From Burkholderiaceae bacterium (lineage in GTDB: Bacteria; Pseudomonadota; Gammaproteobacteria; Burkholderiales; Burkholderiaceae), in the NCBI GenBank assembly GCA_947447945.1, contig CANFLR010000013.1, forward strand, positions 1-41,416: DNA of 41,416 nt, read 5' to 3'. Shown here in pieces: positions 1 through 8,223 of this stretch (the first letter of the stretch is position 1; each line of letters opens with the position of its first letter). The notes beneath the pieces are model-generated. The model was not told the DNA's origin and made no database searches. It was given only the letters and a program-made list of their open reading frames with translations. A program made the position numbers and the translations under genes.

Positions 1-680
1 AGTGAAGCCGACCAATATATTGCTTCAGCAATATTGTCTGCGCTCATAGCTTGGATTCCTTCGTATACCTGACTTGCCTTAGCGTCGTCCCCTAGCCTGA
101 CATTGGAGAATTCGGTTCCGCCAACCATTCCGGGCTCAATTGTGCTTACGCGAAGTCCGGTTCCAAATAGCGAACGGCGCAAGTCGGCACTGTACTCTTT
201 CACAAATGCTTTAGTGGCGCCGTAAACATTTCCCCCGGGGTATGGATAGGTTCCCGCTACAGAGCCAACATTAAAAATATGACCCCTCGAGCGCTGCATC
301 ATTCCCGGGAGAATGAAATTGGTCATATTGACCAAACCCTTAATATTGGTTGCAATCATGCGATCCCATTCAGATAATTCAGCCTTATAGGCAGGATCTA
401 AACCCAGAGCAAGCCCGGCATTATTTACTAGCACATCAATCTCTTTAAATCCCTCAGGAATTTCTTCAACAAAAATCTGGGTTGCAGCGCTATCTGATAT
501 GTCAACACTGGCAATTAGCAAATGCTCTTGCATTGCTAAGGAAAGTGATTCTTTAAAGGCCTGCATACGCTGACCACGACGTCCAGTCATGATCACTTTA
601 TGCCCTTCATTCAGAAAGCGAGCAGCTGTTGCAGCACCAATACCAGAGCTTGCACCAGTAACCAAGGCAATATGTTTCAT
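1..680 (-). CDS. YdfG-like NADP-dependent SDR (3' end outside window)
   Basis: The gene reads leftward from an ATG at 678-680 and runs off the left edge after 226 codons. Residues 8-15 are the Rossmann TGxxxGIG motif, NNAG lies at 86-89, and Ser140, Tyr153 and Lys157 form the SDR catalytic set. The GGNVYGATKAF and IEPGMVGGTEFSNVR segments are typical of the YdfG group (3-hydroxy acid or malonic semialdehyde/serine dehydrogenases). Proteins of that group have about 250 residues, so roughly 25 C-terminal residues are missing here. The likely role is cytoplasmic NADP-dependent reduction or oxidation of small beta-hydroxy acids or semialdehydes. It is divergent from the GMC remnant to its right. 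The family call is firm; the substrate is inferred. Confidence 0.88.
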   Translation of the reverse strand, partial: MKHIALVTGASSGIGAATAARFLNEGHKVIMTGRRGQRMQAFKESLSLAMQEHLLIASVDISDSAATQIFVEEIPEGFKEIDVLVNNAGLALGLDPAYKAELSEWDRMIATNIKGLVNMTNFILPGMMQRSRGHIFNVGSVAGTYPYPGGNVYGATKAFVKEYSADLRRSLFGTGLRVSTIEPGMVGGTEFSNVRLGDDAKASQVYEGIQAMSADNIAEAIYWSAS

Positions 681-826
681 CAGAGAGACTTTCTAAAAAA
701 GTTCAGCTTTTAGGGTCAAGCATAAGGCTGAAATTTTAATATAACAGCTTGTTAATCTCACTGATTAAAATCGTAAAAAGTAGTAGAGGCATTTCTAGTG
801 GGGCACTTGGTCAAAACAATACTAAA

Positions 827-842
827 TACCAGTATGCTGGTA
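827..842. promoter_or_regulatory. Perfect inverted repeat between divergent genes (candidate operator)
   Basis: TACCAG and CTGGTA form perfect 6-base arms around a TATG spacer. The repeat lies in the 259-base region between the YdfG-like gene and the GMC remnant, where both promoters must sit. No other gene or clear promoter is visible in this stretch. The cognate regulator is unknown. Confidence 0.35.
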
Positions 843-939
843 AAGTAAGCTCAAATAGCCACCTCAAGTCACCGTTTACTAATGAGCACCTCACTATGAT
901 AAGCATGATAATTCTGAGCTCAAGAATGCTTTAGCGAGT

Positions 940-1449
940 ATGCAAAATAACTCATTTGACTTCATTATTGTTGGCGGTGGCTCATCTGGCTGTGTATTGG
1001 CAAACCGACTCTCGGAAAATTCTCAGTATTCCGTTTGTCTTATCGAGGCAAGACCCAAAGATAGATCCCCATGGATTCACTTACCGATTGGTTATGCAAA
1101 AACCATGTGGGACCCTAAACTCAATTGGAAATTTCAAACAGAGCCACTGCGTTCTTTCATTGTGCGTGAAGTGAAGCCCGATAATCCTCAATCAAATGAA
1201 GAAATTTTAGAGTTCTGTCGCAATCATGGTGCAACGATTTTTCATCCTACTGGTACATGTCAAATGGGCTCGGATCATGATCCCATGGCTGTTTTGGACA
1301 GCTCCTTACGAGTAAGAGGTGTAAGCGGTCTTAGAGTGGTAGATTGCTCGGCTATGCCAACCCTACCATCAAGTAACACGAACTGGTCCGCTGTGATGCT
1401 TGCAGAAAGAGCGGCGGATTTAATTTTAGGAAAAATAAAAGGCCCGTAA
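940..1449 (+). pseudogene. GMC-family FAD oxidoreductase with large in-frame internal deletion
   Basis: Only the two ends of a choline-dehydrogenase-like GMC flavoprotein remain. Residues 8-24 carry the FAD-binding GGGSSG motif, followed by the conserved PIGYAKTM region up to WKFQTEP (about residue 69). The sequence then jumps to the family's C-terminus: the HPTGT motif with catalytic His102, LRVRGV...LRVVD, and the NTN...AERAA segment with Asn148. The family normally has about 530 residues and this frame has 169, so about 360 residues are missing with the frame kept. The usual EAG after the FAD strand reads EAR (residue 38). Both halves of the active-site pair remain, but the substrate domain and most of the FAD site do not. 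The next gene starts inside its stop codon, which may help preserve the frame. I call it a decayed gene; a very short functional protein is unlikely. Confidence 0.75.
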
Positions 1450-2249
1450 TGTACTACTTCTTTTTTGCGCTCATCGGCATGATGACTGGTTTACTAATGG
1501 CCCTATTTGGCATTGGCGGTGGAGCTTTTATTGTGCCGGCTCTAGATGCCGCCTTTTTGACTGTTCCCAACTCCACCCCTCCACCGTTTCAGTTAATTGT
1601 GATTGGTAGTTTATGTACCATTGTCATTGGCGCACTTCCCAGAGCGATTAAAGTTTTAAGAAACCAAGCGGAGCGTCATATTGCTAATGCTCTCATTTTG
1701 AGCGCACTACCGTTTATTGCTTTGGCTAGTATTGCAGCAACTCAATTGACTGGTGACGTACTGCGCCTTGGATTTTCTGCCACGATTGTTCTGATTGGCT
1801 TATGGACACTCTTTGGAAAATCCCCCTCCTCCACTTCTCAGCAGGAAATTCAAAAGCCTGATTTAAAGAAACTGATCGCCATCGGGGGAATTTCAGGCAT
1901 TTCTTCAGCACTTTTTGGACTAGGCGGAGCTACCCTGCTCATGCCACTCCTCACGATGTGGGTAGGCTTGCCAGTGACAATCTGCATTGATATCTCCATT
2001 CTCTTCGTTTCGGCCACATCTATCGTGAGTCTCTTATCCCTCATGACAGCCTGGGTTGGAGTGCATGGCACTGAAGGCCTTGATTACTCGATGCTTGTCT
2101 TAATACTTATTCTTGGTATTAGTGCAGCGCTAACCCAAGGATTAGCAGCAGGAAAATTAGTCAAAATGAAAGATGAGCTGAGACAAAAACTCTTGGGCGC
2201 TTATTTAATCACTCTGGGTATTTGGGTGATTGCCCGGACACTAAGTTAA
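1449..2249 (+). CDS. TSUP (TauE/SafE) family anion exporter, probable sulfite exporter
   Basis: This 266-residue membrane protein has about eight hydrophobic segments in two repeats. Each repeat carries the family's glycine-rich signature (FGIGGGAFIVP near residue 20 and FGLGGATLLMP near residue 156). TauE/SafE proteins move sulfite, sulfoacetate or other small sulfur and carboxylate anions across the inner membrane. The ATG at 1449 overlaps the TAA of the upstream GMC remnant (TAATG), which implies translational coupling. It converges tail to tail, with a 4-base overlap, on the acyl-CoA ligase of the sulfonate operon. Given xsc and soeABC nearby, export of sulfite released by sulfonate cleavage is the best guess. 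The family is certain; the substrate is inferred. Confidence 0.88.
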   Translation: MYYFFFALIGMMTGLLMALFGIGGGAFIVPALDAAFLTVPNSTPPPFQLIVIGSLCTIVIGALPRAIKVLRNQAERHIANALILSALPFIALASIAATQLTGDVLRLGFSATIVLIGLWTLFGKSPSSTSQQEIQKPDLKKLIAIGGISGISSALFGLGGATLLMPLLTMWVGLPVTICIDISILFVSATSIVSLLSLMTAWVGVHGTEGLDYSMLVLILILGISAALTQGLAAGKLVKMKDELRQKLLGAYLITLGIWVIARTLS

Positions 2250-3781
2250 ACGCCTTGAGGGAGCAGATCCAAGAGTTTAAGGCGCTGTACTTTACCAGAT
2301 GGTCCTCGTGGTAAATCGTCCAAAAAGAGAATGCATTTGGGCGTTCTGTACTTTCCAAGCTCCTTTAAACAAAATGCACGCATCTCCTCTTCAGTGCAAA
2401 TCATTCCTGGCTTTAAAACAATACACACCATAATTTCTTGGCCATAGTTACTGTCTGGAATGCCAACTGCTGCGGCATCTAGAACCGCCGGATGCTTTAA
2501 GATCGCTTCATCAATCTCGCGTGGGGCAATATTTTCACCACCCTTAATAATCAGCTCTTTCAATCGGCCCGTAATGAAATAAAAGCCATCATCATCACGC
2601 ATTCCGAGATCGCCGGTCTTTAACCAACCGTCAGCATCAAACGCTTTAGCAGTTTCAGACTCAGCTTTGTAATAAGCACTTAAGACGTTGCCACCCCGCA
2701 GACAAATTTCACCAACAATATGATTGCCAGTTGTTACGCCTGCTGCATCCACTATCTTTGTTTCAACACCACAAGGCAGCCCTGGGCTACCATAACGCCT
2801 TCTCTCATCATGAGGGTTACAGAACACCATTGAAGCAGACTCGGTCATTCCCATGCCTTCAATCACGGTAATGCCAAATAAATTTTCGAATTCACGATGA
2901 TGTTCAGGTGGCAATGGTGCGGAAGCTGAACGTCCAAATCGTATAGACCTCAACTCTTCACGACTTGGCACCGTGCCACCACTTTTAGCGGCATTAATCA
3001 AGTAAGCGATGATGGTTGGCACCATATTGATCCAAGTACACTGGTATTGAATCGCTAAATTCCACCAACTAGATACCGAGAAAGAATGTGGGGCAACTAC
3101 TGAGCCACCAGATACAAATGGCGTAATGGTTGATATTACTTGACCATTGATGTGATAAATCGGCAATGAACTCAGCACTACATCTGCTTGAGTCAAAGAA
3201 TGCCATGCAGCCATTGATCTCGCAGCGTGCAATAAATTTGCGTGGGTCAGTAAAACACCCTTAGGAGTTCCGGTGGTGCCGGAGGTATACATCAAGAGCG
3301 CTGGACAATGAGCGCGGACATTAGGAAGCTTCCCTAAAGGGCTGGACATAAAAGGACCTTCTGCAGCATCTGGGTCCAACTCTACCAATGCAAACTGACG
3401 TTTGGTTTTTTCTAAAGCGGCAAAAAGAGTCTGCTTATTATCTGGGGAGTAAAAAAGGATTTCAATATCGCTGTGATCTAAGACCCAAGCCAATTGGTCA
3501 ATAGGGGCTAGTAAATTAAGAGGGGTAATCACTCGACCACAGGCCATCGTCGCCAAAAATACCGTACTGGTTTGGCGGCCATTTTGCATATAAAGCCCAA
3601 CATGTCCACTGCTGCTGATGCCCTGCTCCTCGAGCCATGTAGAAAAGTGCTTTGCTTCTTTGGTTATTTGCCCATAAGTCAATATGGCGCTAGTCTCTGG
3701 TGCGAATAGAAATGGCTTTTCAGCTTGGAGCTTATCCCAATACAGCAATACTTCACCTAAACTATTGCAAGATGCAGTCAT
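2246..3781 (-). CDS. sauT: Acyl-CoA ligase, probable sulfoacetate-CoA ligase (SauT-like)
   Basis: This is a 511-residue class I adenylate-forming enzyme. The P-loop YTSGTTGTPKG is at 165-175, the EGMGMTES adenine motif at 308-315, DGWLKTGD at 384-391, the GRLKE hinge at 405-409, and the catalytic lysine is Lys497 in PSGK. Such enzymes convert a carboxylate, ATP and CoA to acyl-CoA, AMP and pyrophosphate. It lies 48 bases after a SauS-like acylating dehydrogenase, and xsc, pta and a sulfite dehydrogenase are close by. This is the gene content described for sulfoacetate use in Cupriavidus necator H16, where SauT makes sulfoacetyl-CoA. The specificity is inferred from context only; a ligase for another short acid cannot be excluded. 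Confidence 0.72.
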   Translation of the reverse strand: MTASCNSLGEVLLYWDKLQAEKPFLFAPETSAILTYGQITKEAKHFSTWLEEQGISSSGHVGLYMQNGRQTSTVFLATMACGRVITPLNLLAPIDQLAWVLDHSDIEILFYSPDNKQTLFAALEKTKRQFALVELDPDAAEGPFMSSPLGKLPNVRAHCPALLMYTSGTTGTPKGVLLTHANLLHAARSMAAWHSLTQADVVLSSLPIYHINGQVISTITPFVSGGSVVAPHSFSVSSWWNLAIQYQCTWINMVPTIIAYLINAAKSGGTVPSREELRSIRFGRSASAPLPPEHHREFENLFGITVIEGMGMTESASMVFCNPHDERRRYGSPGLPCGVETKIVDAAGVTTGNHIVGEICLRGGNVLSAYYKAESETAKAFDADGWLKTGDLGMRDDDGFYFITGRLKELIIKGGENIAPREIDEAILKHPAVLDAAAVGIPDSNYGQEIMVCIVLKPGMICTEEEMRAFCLKELGKYRTPKCILFLDDLPRGPSGKVQRLKLLDLLPQGV

Positions 3782-3829
3782 GTCAATATTTCTGTGAAGA
3801 TCAGTGGGAGAGGTGTGGCATTACTTTAA

Positions 3830-5239
3830 TCAGGCCTGTGGAAACTGACTGAAATAGTCTTTCAATAAATCTTCCACCTTAGGCACCTTCTCAGCAATCG
3901 GTCTTACGACTCGCGTGATATTGAGGTAGTGACGATAATTCATATTGTCGGAAAAATTATTTTTTCCCCAGGTGCCACACCCCATAGACAGGGAAAATGG
4001 TAGACCATTATCAAAGCTACCGCCAGTGGCGATCGCATGAGCTTGATTGACAATGATGCGGGCAACTTTCAAAGTTTGAGCAAGTGCGGCAGCACGACTT
4101 TCCATGACCTGACCGCTTGCTGCAGTGTGCAATCCCACTGAGTGACCAGCACCTTGATGGGCATAAATTTTTGCCACAATTACTTGGGCATCATTGAAAT
4201 TAGCAGCCTTCCACACCGTTAAAATTGGACTTAATTTCTCACCAGAAAAAGGCGCAGAAGGCCCAAAGCCCTGCTCTTCCACCATAAAAAATTTGGCGGA
4301 TTTTGCTTTTGGATTTTGCAATTGAGCGCGCTCGGCGATTACCGCTGGATATTGAGCCGTCAAGGTTGAGGTTAACTTTCCGCCGCTAAACATGACCATT
4401 TCAAGGCGTGCCTTATCAGCCAAGTCCAACATCAAACCACCAGCAGCCTCCAGCTCTGCGATAGCTTTTTCATAAACATCAGCACAGATGACCACTCCGT
4501 TTTCACTGGAGCAACTGGTTGCATTGTCAAAGGTCTTTGATTGTGTAATTTTTGCTGCGGCGCTAGCCAAGTCAGCATACTCATCAATGATCACCGATAC
4601 GTTTCCGGCGCCCACCCCAAACGCAGGAGTGCCACAAGTATAGGCAGCGCGGATATTGGATTGGGATCCCGTTGCGACAACAAGATCGGCTAAACGCATT
4701 AATTCATTCGTGGAGTCTTTGGTAACCGGGGCAGGCAGCATTTGCACGAGATCACGCGGCGCTTTTACCTGATCCAACTGCTGGTGAACAAATTCAAGCA
4801 AACGTGCGCAAGTGGTTTGACCTTTGGGCGACGGAGCAATGACAACAGCATTACGACATTTCAAGGCATTAAGAATTTTATTCATGGGCGTAGCGCCAGG
4901 ATTGGTAGAGGGCGTGATAGCCGCAACCACTCCCACCGGGCGACCGTACTCTGTTAAACCCGTCTTGTGATCTTCAAAAATAATGCCAACCGTTTTTGCC
5001 TGACTTAAGTCACGCACTAAGCCCAAGGTTTTTCTAAAGTTTTTCTTGAATTTATCTGCAACGTCGCCAAGACCGGTATCCCTCACCGCCAATTCAGCCA
5101 ATTCTTGATTGCGCTTAGGTTCCAAAATAGCCCAGGCTGCGGCCTCTACTACTAGATTTACTTGGGCTTGGGTGTATTGCTCATAAATCTTTTGAGCTGC
5201 ACGACCACGTTCAATAATAGCTTCTACTGGCGTCATCAT
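3830..5239 (-). CDS. sauS: Acylating aldehyde dehydrogenase, probable sulfoacetaldehyde dehydrogenase (SauS-like)
   Basis: This 469-residue protein belongs to the CoA-acylating aldehyde dehydrogenase group (AdhE N-domain/EutE-like). The catalytic Cys243 lies in FDNATSCSSEN, the cofactor-domain ITPSTNP motif is at 108-114, and the GVGAGN loop is at 208-213. The C-terminal MGCGTWG segment is typical of the group. The predicted reaction links sulfoacetyl-CoA and sulfoacetaldehyde with NAD(P)H and releases CoA. It sits in the middle of a Bug-receptor, SauS, SauT operon with gaps of about 50 bases. Start: the first of two consecutive ATGs. The acylating type is well supported. Sulfoacetaldehyde as substrate rests on the neighbouring xsc and ligase genes. 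Confidence 0.75.
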   Translation of the reverse strand: MMTPVEAIIERGRAAQKIYEQYTQAQVNLVVEAAAWAILEPKRNQELAELAVRDTGLGDVADKFKKNFRKTLGLVRDLSQAKTVGIIFEDHKTGLTEYGRPVGVVAAITPSTNPGATPMNKILNALKCRNAVVIAPSPKGQTTCARLLEFVHQQLDQVKAPRDLVQMLPAPVTKDSTNELMRLADLVVATGSQSNIRAAYTCGTPAFGVGAGNVSVIIDEYADLASAAAKITQSKTFDNATSCSSENGVVICADVYEKAIAELEAAGGLMLDLADKARLEMVMFSGGKLTSTLTAQYPAVIAERAQLQNPKAKSAKFFMVEEQGFGPSAPFSGEKLSPILTVWKAANFNDAQVIVAKIYAHQGAGHSVGLHTAASGQVMESRAAALAQTLKVARIIVNQAHAIATGGSFDNGLPFSLSMGCGTWGKNNFSDNMNYRHYLNITRVVRPIAEKVPKVEDLLKDYFSQFPQA

Positions 5240-5289
5240 TTTTATCTTATCAACACTAATTCAACATTCATCTTTATTGTAAATACAGC

Positions 5290-6276
5290 TTATTCCGCTT
5301 TAATACTTGCCTGCTTAGCGACTTTCTTCCACTTCACAAGCTCTGCCTTCACAATAGCACCTAATTGAGCAGGTGAGCTACCCACTGCTTCAGCGCCCTG
5401 GCCAAGTAACTTCTCTTTCACTGCAGGATCAGCCAACACTTGCACGGTTGCTTTATAGAGTGTATCCACCGTAGCCTGTGGTGTACCGGCAGGGACAAAC
5501 ATCGCATACCAAGAATCTACCTCATAGTCTTTAAAACCTAACTCAACCATTGTGGGGGCATCAGGAAAGATTGGTGAACGCTTAACAGTAGAAACTGCTA
5601 AGGCATTTAGTTTTCCAGTCTTTACATAGTTCGCAGCAGCTGGAATCGATACCCATAGCAATGGGACTTGACCAGCAATGACATCAGTAATTGCAGGGCC
5701 CCCTCCGCGGTAAGGAATATGCATCATTGCGACGCCCGCAGAGCTTGCCATCATGGCGCCCGCTAAATGACCTGGAGACCCATTGCCCACAGAGGCGTAG
5801 GAAACCGCATCGGGTTTAGATTTAGCCATTTCAATGACTTCTTTAACAGTCTTTGCAGGAAAATTAGGATTTGCAACCAGGATCTGAGGCAAAGATGCCA
5901 CTAATGAAACTGGTAAAAAATCTTTTTCAGTATCGAATGCCAGTTTGGGGTAAATCGCTGGATTAATGGTGTGTGAAGAAAGTGTAAATAGCACGCTATA
6001 ACCATCCGGCGTTGACTTCGCAACAATATCCGTCCCAATTGAGCCGCCTGCTCCACCCCGATTATCAATAATGATTTGCTGACCAAGTACCTGACTTAAT
6101 GGTTCTTGCATAATGCGGGCAATGATGTCAGTGCCACCGCCTGGTGGATAAGGCACAATGAATTTAATCGGCTTAGTAGGCCATGCTTGAGCCTGGGCAA
6201 TCTCCATCACTCCCAGTGAAGCTAGCAAGATACTGAATACCGAAATAAGTGTGACTAATGGGTTGCCTTTACGCAT
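5290..6276 (-). CDS. Bug-type tripartite tricarboxylate transporter substrate-binding protein (sulfonate operon)
   Basis: This 328-residue periplasmic receptor of the TctC/Bug family begins with a signal peptide (MRKGNPLVTL..., predicted cleavage after AQAQA near residue 31). The mature start WPTKPIKFIVPYPPGGGTD, the DNRGGAGG loop and the PYRGGGP ligand-loop motif are family hallmarks. It is the first gene of the minus-strand operon with the acylating dehydrogenase and CoA ligase, and it has a GGGGG Shine-Dalgarno stretch upstream. Its likely job is capture of the operon's substrate, possibly sulfoacetate, which C. necator takes up by an MFS protein (SauU) instead. No TctA or TctB membrane partner is in the window. 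The family is certain; the ligand is inferred. Confidence 0.88.
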   Translation of the reverse strand: MRKGNPLVTLISVFSILLASLGVMEIAQAQAWPTKPIKFIVPYPPGGGTDIIARIMQEPLSQVLGQQIIIDNRGGAGGSIGTDIVAKSTPDGYSVLFTLSSHTINPAIYPKLAFDTEKDFLPVSLVASLPQILVANPNFPAKTVKEVIEMAKSKPDAVSYASVGNGSPGHLAGAMMASSAGVAMMHIPYRGGGPAITDVIAGQVPLLWVSIPAAANYVKTGKLNALAVSTVKRSPIFPDAPTMVELGFKDYEVDSWYAMFVPAGTPQATVDTLYKATVQVLADPAVKEKLLGQGAEAVGSSPAQLGAIVKAELVKWKKVAKQASIKAE

Positions 6277-6363
6277 TCCTAATCCCCCTTTTATAAAACT
6301 GAATTATGACCTTAGCTTAGGTATCACGGATTTTCCTAAAAGCATAATTGATCCTACGTAACT

Positions 6364-6438
6364 GAACAAGTTGTTTCGCATAGGCAAAAATACCTATCTT
6401 TTTCCTATAAATTATCACTTTGTTCTATTAAAATGAAC
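6364..6438. promoter_or_regulatory. Candidate IclR operator region in divergent promoter
   Basis: Two imperfect inverted repeats lie between the Bug/SauS/SauT operon and the IclR gene. GAACAAGTTGTTTC is at 6364-6377, and GTTC-N9-GAAC is at 6422-6438. They resemble the perfect GAACA-N3-TGTTC palindrome upstream of xsc. The 6277-6469 region must hold promoters for both directions. Assignment to the adjacent IclR protein is inference. Confidence 0.4.
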
Positions 6439-6469
6439 GAAATAGCACATTTCATGAGATTTGATACGT

Positions 6470-7270
6470 ATGATTGAATTAGATAGCAGCGACCAACTTT
6501 ACAACGCCAAAAAGGATCATTCCAGCGATAACTCCTCAATGTTGAAGGGCGTTGTCATTCTAGAGGCGCTAGCAACCTTACAACAACCTGCGACCTTGTC
6601 CCAATTAATGCAAATTACTGGGATGCCAAAAGCATCCCTCCACCGAACCTTAGCAATTTTTGAAGAAGCTGGTTTGGTGACAAGAGAGCCCGGCGGGCGC
6701 ACTTATGCACCGGGACAGCGCTTGGCCACACTTGCAATGTCAACACTGACGCACGATACCGTTTCTGCAGTGCGACACACCATCCTTCGAAAGCTCGTTG
6801 CAGATCTTGGGGAAACCTGTAACCTCGCCGTTTTAAGACGCGGCGAGCTTTTTTATCTTGATAGAGTGGAAGCAAATTGGGCCCTACGTCTGCACCTGCC
6901 TCCAGGAACCGTTTTGCCGCCTCACTGTAGCGCCAGCGGGAAACTCCTCCTTGCTTTTAAGTCGGCAGATGAGCGGAGCAAAATATTAGAAAACCTTCCT
7001 CTCGAGAAGTTCACACATAGAACGATTACAGATCATGATCTATTGGCATCCGAGCTTGAGAGAATTGTCTCTACAGGCTATGCCGTAGATAACGAAGAAT
7101 ATGTTTTGGGCGTTTCTTGTGTCGCGGTTCCCGTGAGGGACTCAATGGGTGAAGTAGTAGCAGCGATTGCTGTGCATGCAGCAACTGCTCGATTGCCTTT
7201 AAACCAGGCTATGGAACACATCCCTAAACTCAAGGAAGTAGCTGAGAAAATTTCTCAAACCTTGTCTTAA
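6470..7270 (+). CDS. IclR-family transcriptional regulator of the sulfonate cluster
   Basis: This protein of about 266 residues has an N-terminal winged helix-turn-helix (about 24-85; LSQLMQITGMPKASLHRTL is the recognition region) and a C-terminal IclR effector domain (about 100-255, with the ALRLHLPPGTVLPPHCSASGK and DNEEYVLGVSCVAVPV segments). I chose the ATG at 6470; an in-frame TTG at 6461 would add three residues. It is divergent from the Bug/SauS/SauT operon and sits 41 bases before pta on the same strand. It is therefore well placed to sense a sulfonate or an intermediate and control both sides. In C. necator the sau regulator gene is also divergent from the enzyme genes. Activator or repressor mode cannot be read from the sequence. 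Confidence 0.88.
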   Translation: MIELDSSDQLYNAKKDHSSDNSSMLKGVVILEALATLQQPATLSQLMQITGMPKASLHRTLAIFEEAGLVTREPGGRTYAPGQRLATLAMSTLTHDTVSAVRHTILRKLVADLGETCNLAVLRRGELFYLDRVEANWALRLHLPPGTVLPPHCSASGKLLLAFKSADERSKILENLPLEKFTHRTITDHDLLASELERIVSTGYAVDNEEYVLGVSCVAVPVRDSMGEVVAAIAVHAATARLPLNQAMEHIPKLKEVAEKISQTLS

Positions 7271-7311
7271 GCAATAATTCATTACGCAAGCCTTCAAGGA
7301 CTTACATCAAC

Positions 7312-8223
7312 GTGAAATATCCGCTCTTAGAAAAAATGATTGAGGAAGCTAAAAGCAACCTCCCCCTAGGAGTTGTCTACCCACTGAGCGCGCCAGCGCT
7401 AGAGACCGTGATTGATCTAGTCAATAAACAGTTGTGTACCCCAATATTGATTGGCCCCGAAGATCAAATTAGGGAACTTGCCGGCGCCAACGGATTTTTA
7501 TTGGATGGCATTCAAATAGTGGATACACCTCAAGACCCAATCTTGGCCACCCAAAAAGCAGTTGAAATGGTGAAAGAGGGAAAGCTCGCAGTCCTAATGA
7601 AAGGCTCTTTACATACTGAAGATCTGATGGGTCCCATAGTGAGTCGCACTGGCTTACGAACTGAGCGCAGAACGAGCCACTTATTTTTATTCGAACTAGA
7701 TCGCTACCCTAAATTACTAGGTGTCAGTGACTGCGTAGTGAATATCGCTCCTAATGCGGATCAAAAAATACAAATTCTGAAAAGCAGTCTTGAGGCACTA
7801 AATAAATTGGGGATCCACAACACCAAGGTTGCCATCATTACGGCAACCGAGGTAGTGAATCCGACAATGCCGGCAACAATGGATGCCAAACAGATTGTCG
7901 ATACGCACACTACAAACGCGATTCACCCTCAAACAATTATCGAAGGTCCATTTGGGTTTGATAATGCCATCTCTATGGAGTCTGCCAAAACCAAAGGCAT
8001 TGACTCGAGGGTTGCTGGCGACCCCGATCTTCTCTTAGTGCCTGACTTACAAGTGGGTAATATTCTTTATAAATCCCTTGTGTATATGGCTGGGGCGGAA
8101 TGCGCTGGAACGATTCTAGGTGCCACAGTACCCATCATTCTCACCTCGAGATCGGACTCTGTTTTCTCCAGAGTTGCCTCCACTGCAATGGCTATTCTTC
8201 TCGCTAAAAATTCTCATCATTGA
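7312..8223 (+). CDS. pta: Short phosphate acetyltransferase (Ptb/PtaB type)
   Basis: This 303-residue protein has the phosphate acetyl/butyryltransferase fold and lacks the DRTGG and P-loop N-terminal domains of long Pta. Recognisable segments are VLMKGSLHTEDLMGP (about 99-113), SDCVVNIAP (about 139-147), EGPFGFDNAIS and VAGDPDLLLVPDLQVGN (about 241-257). The reaction is acetyl phosphate + CoA to acetyl-CoA + phosphate, which is the step needed after Xsc. The start is GTG with an AAGGA ribosome site about 11 bases upstream. The stop overlaps the soeA start (TTGA), so the two are coupled. The paired annotation "enoyl-CoA hydratase/phosphate acetyltransferase" given to relatives reflects fusions; only the transferase domain is present here. 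Confidence 0.83.
   Translation: MKYPLLEKMIEEAKSNLPLGVVYPLSAPALETVIDLVNKQLCTPILIGPEDQIRELAGANGFLLDGIQIVDTPQDPILATQKAVEMVKEGKLAVLMKGSLHTEDLMGPIVSRTGLRTERRTSHLFLFELDRYPKLLGVSDCVVNIAPNADQKIQILKSSLEALNKLGIHNTKVAIITATEVVNPTMPATMDAKQIVDTHTTNAIHPQTIIEGPFGFDNAISMESAKTKGIDSRVAGDPDLLLVPDLQVGNILYKSLVYMAGAECAGTILGATVPIILTSRSDSVFSRVASTAMAILLAKNSHH

Noticed and set aside
749-934. Small open frame ahead of the GMC remnant
   Set aside because: No ribosome site, low-complexity composition and no recognisable family; it lies in a promoter region and is best read as chance.
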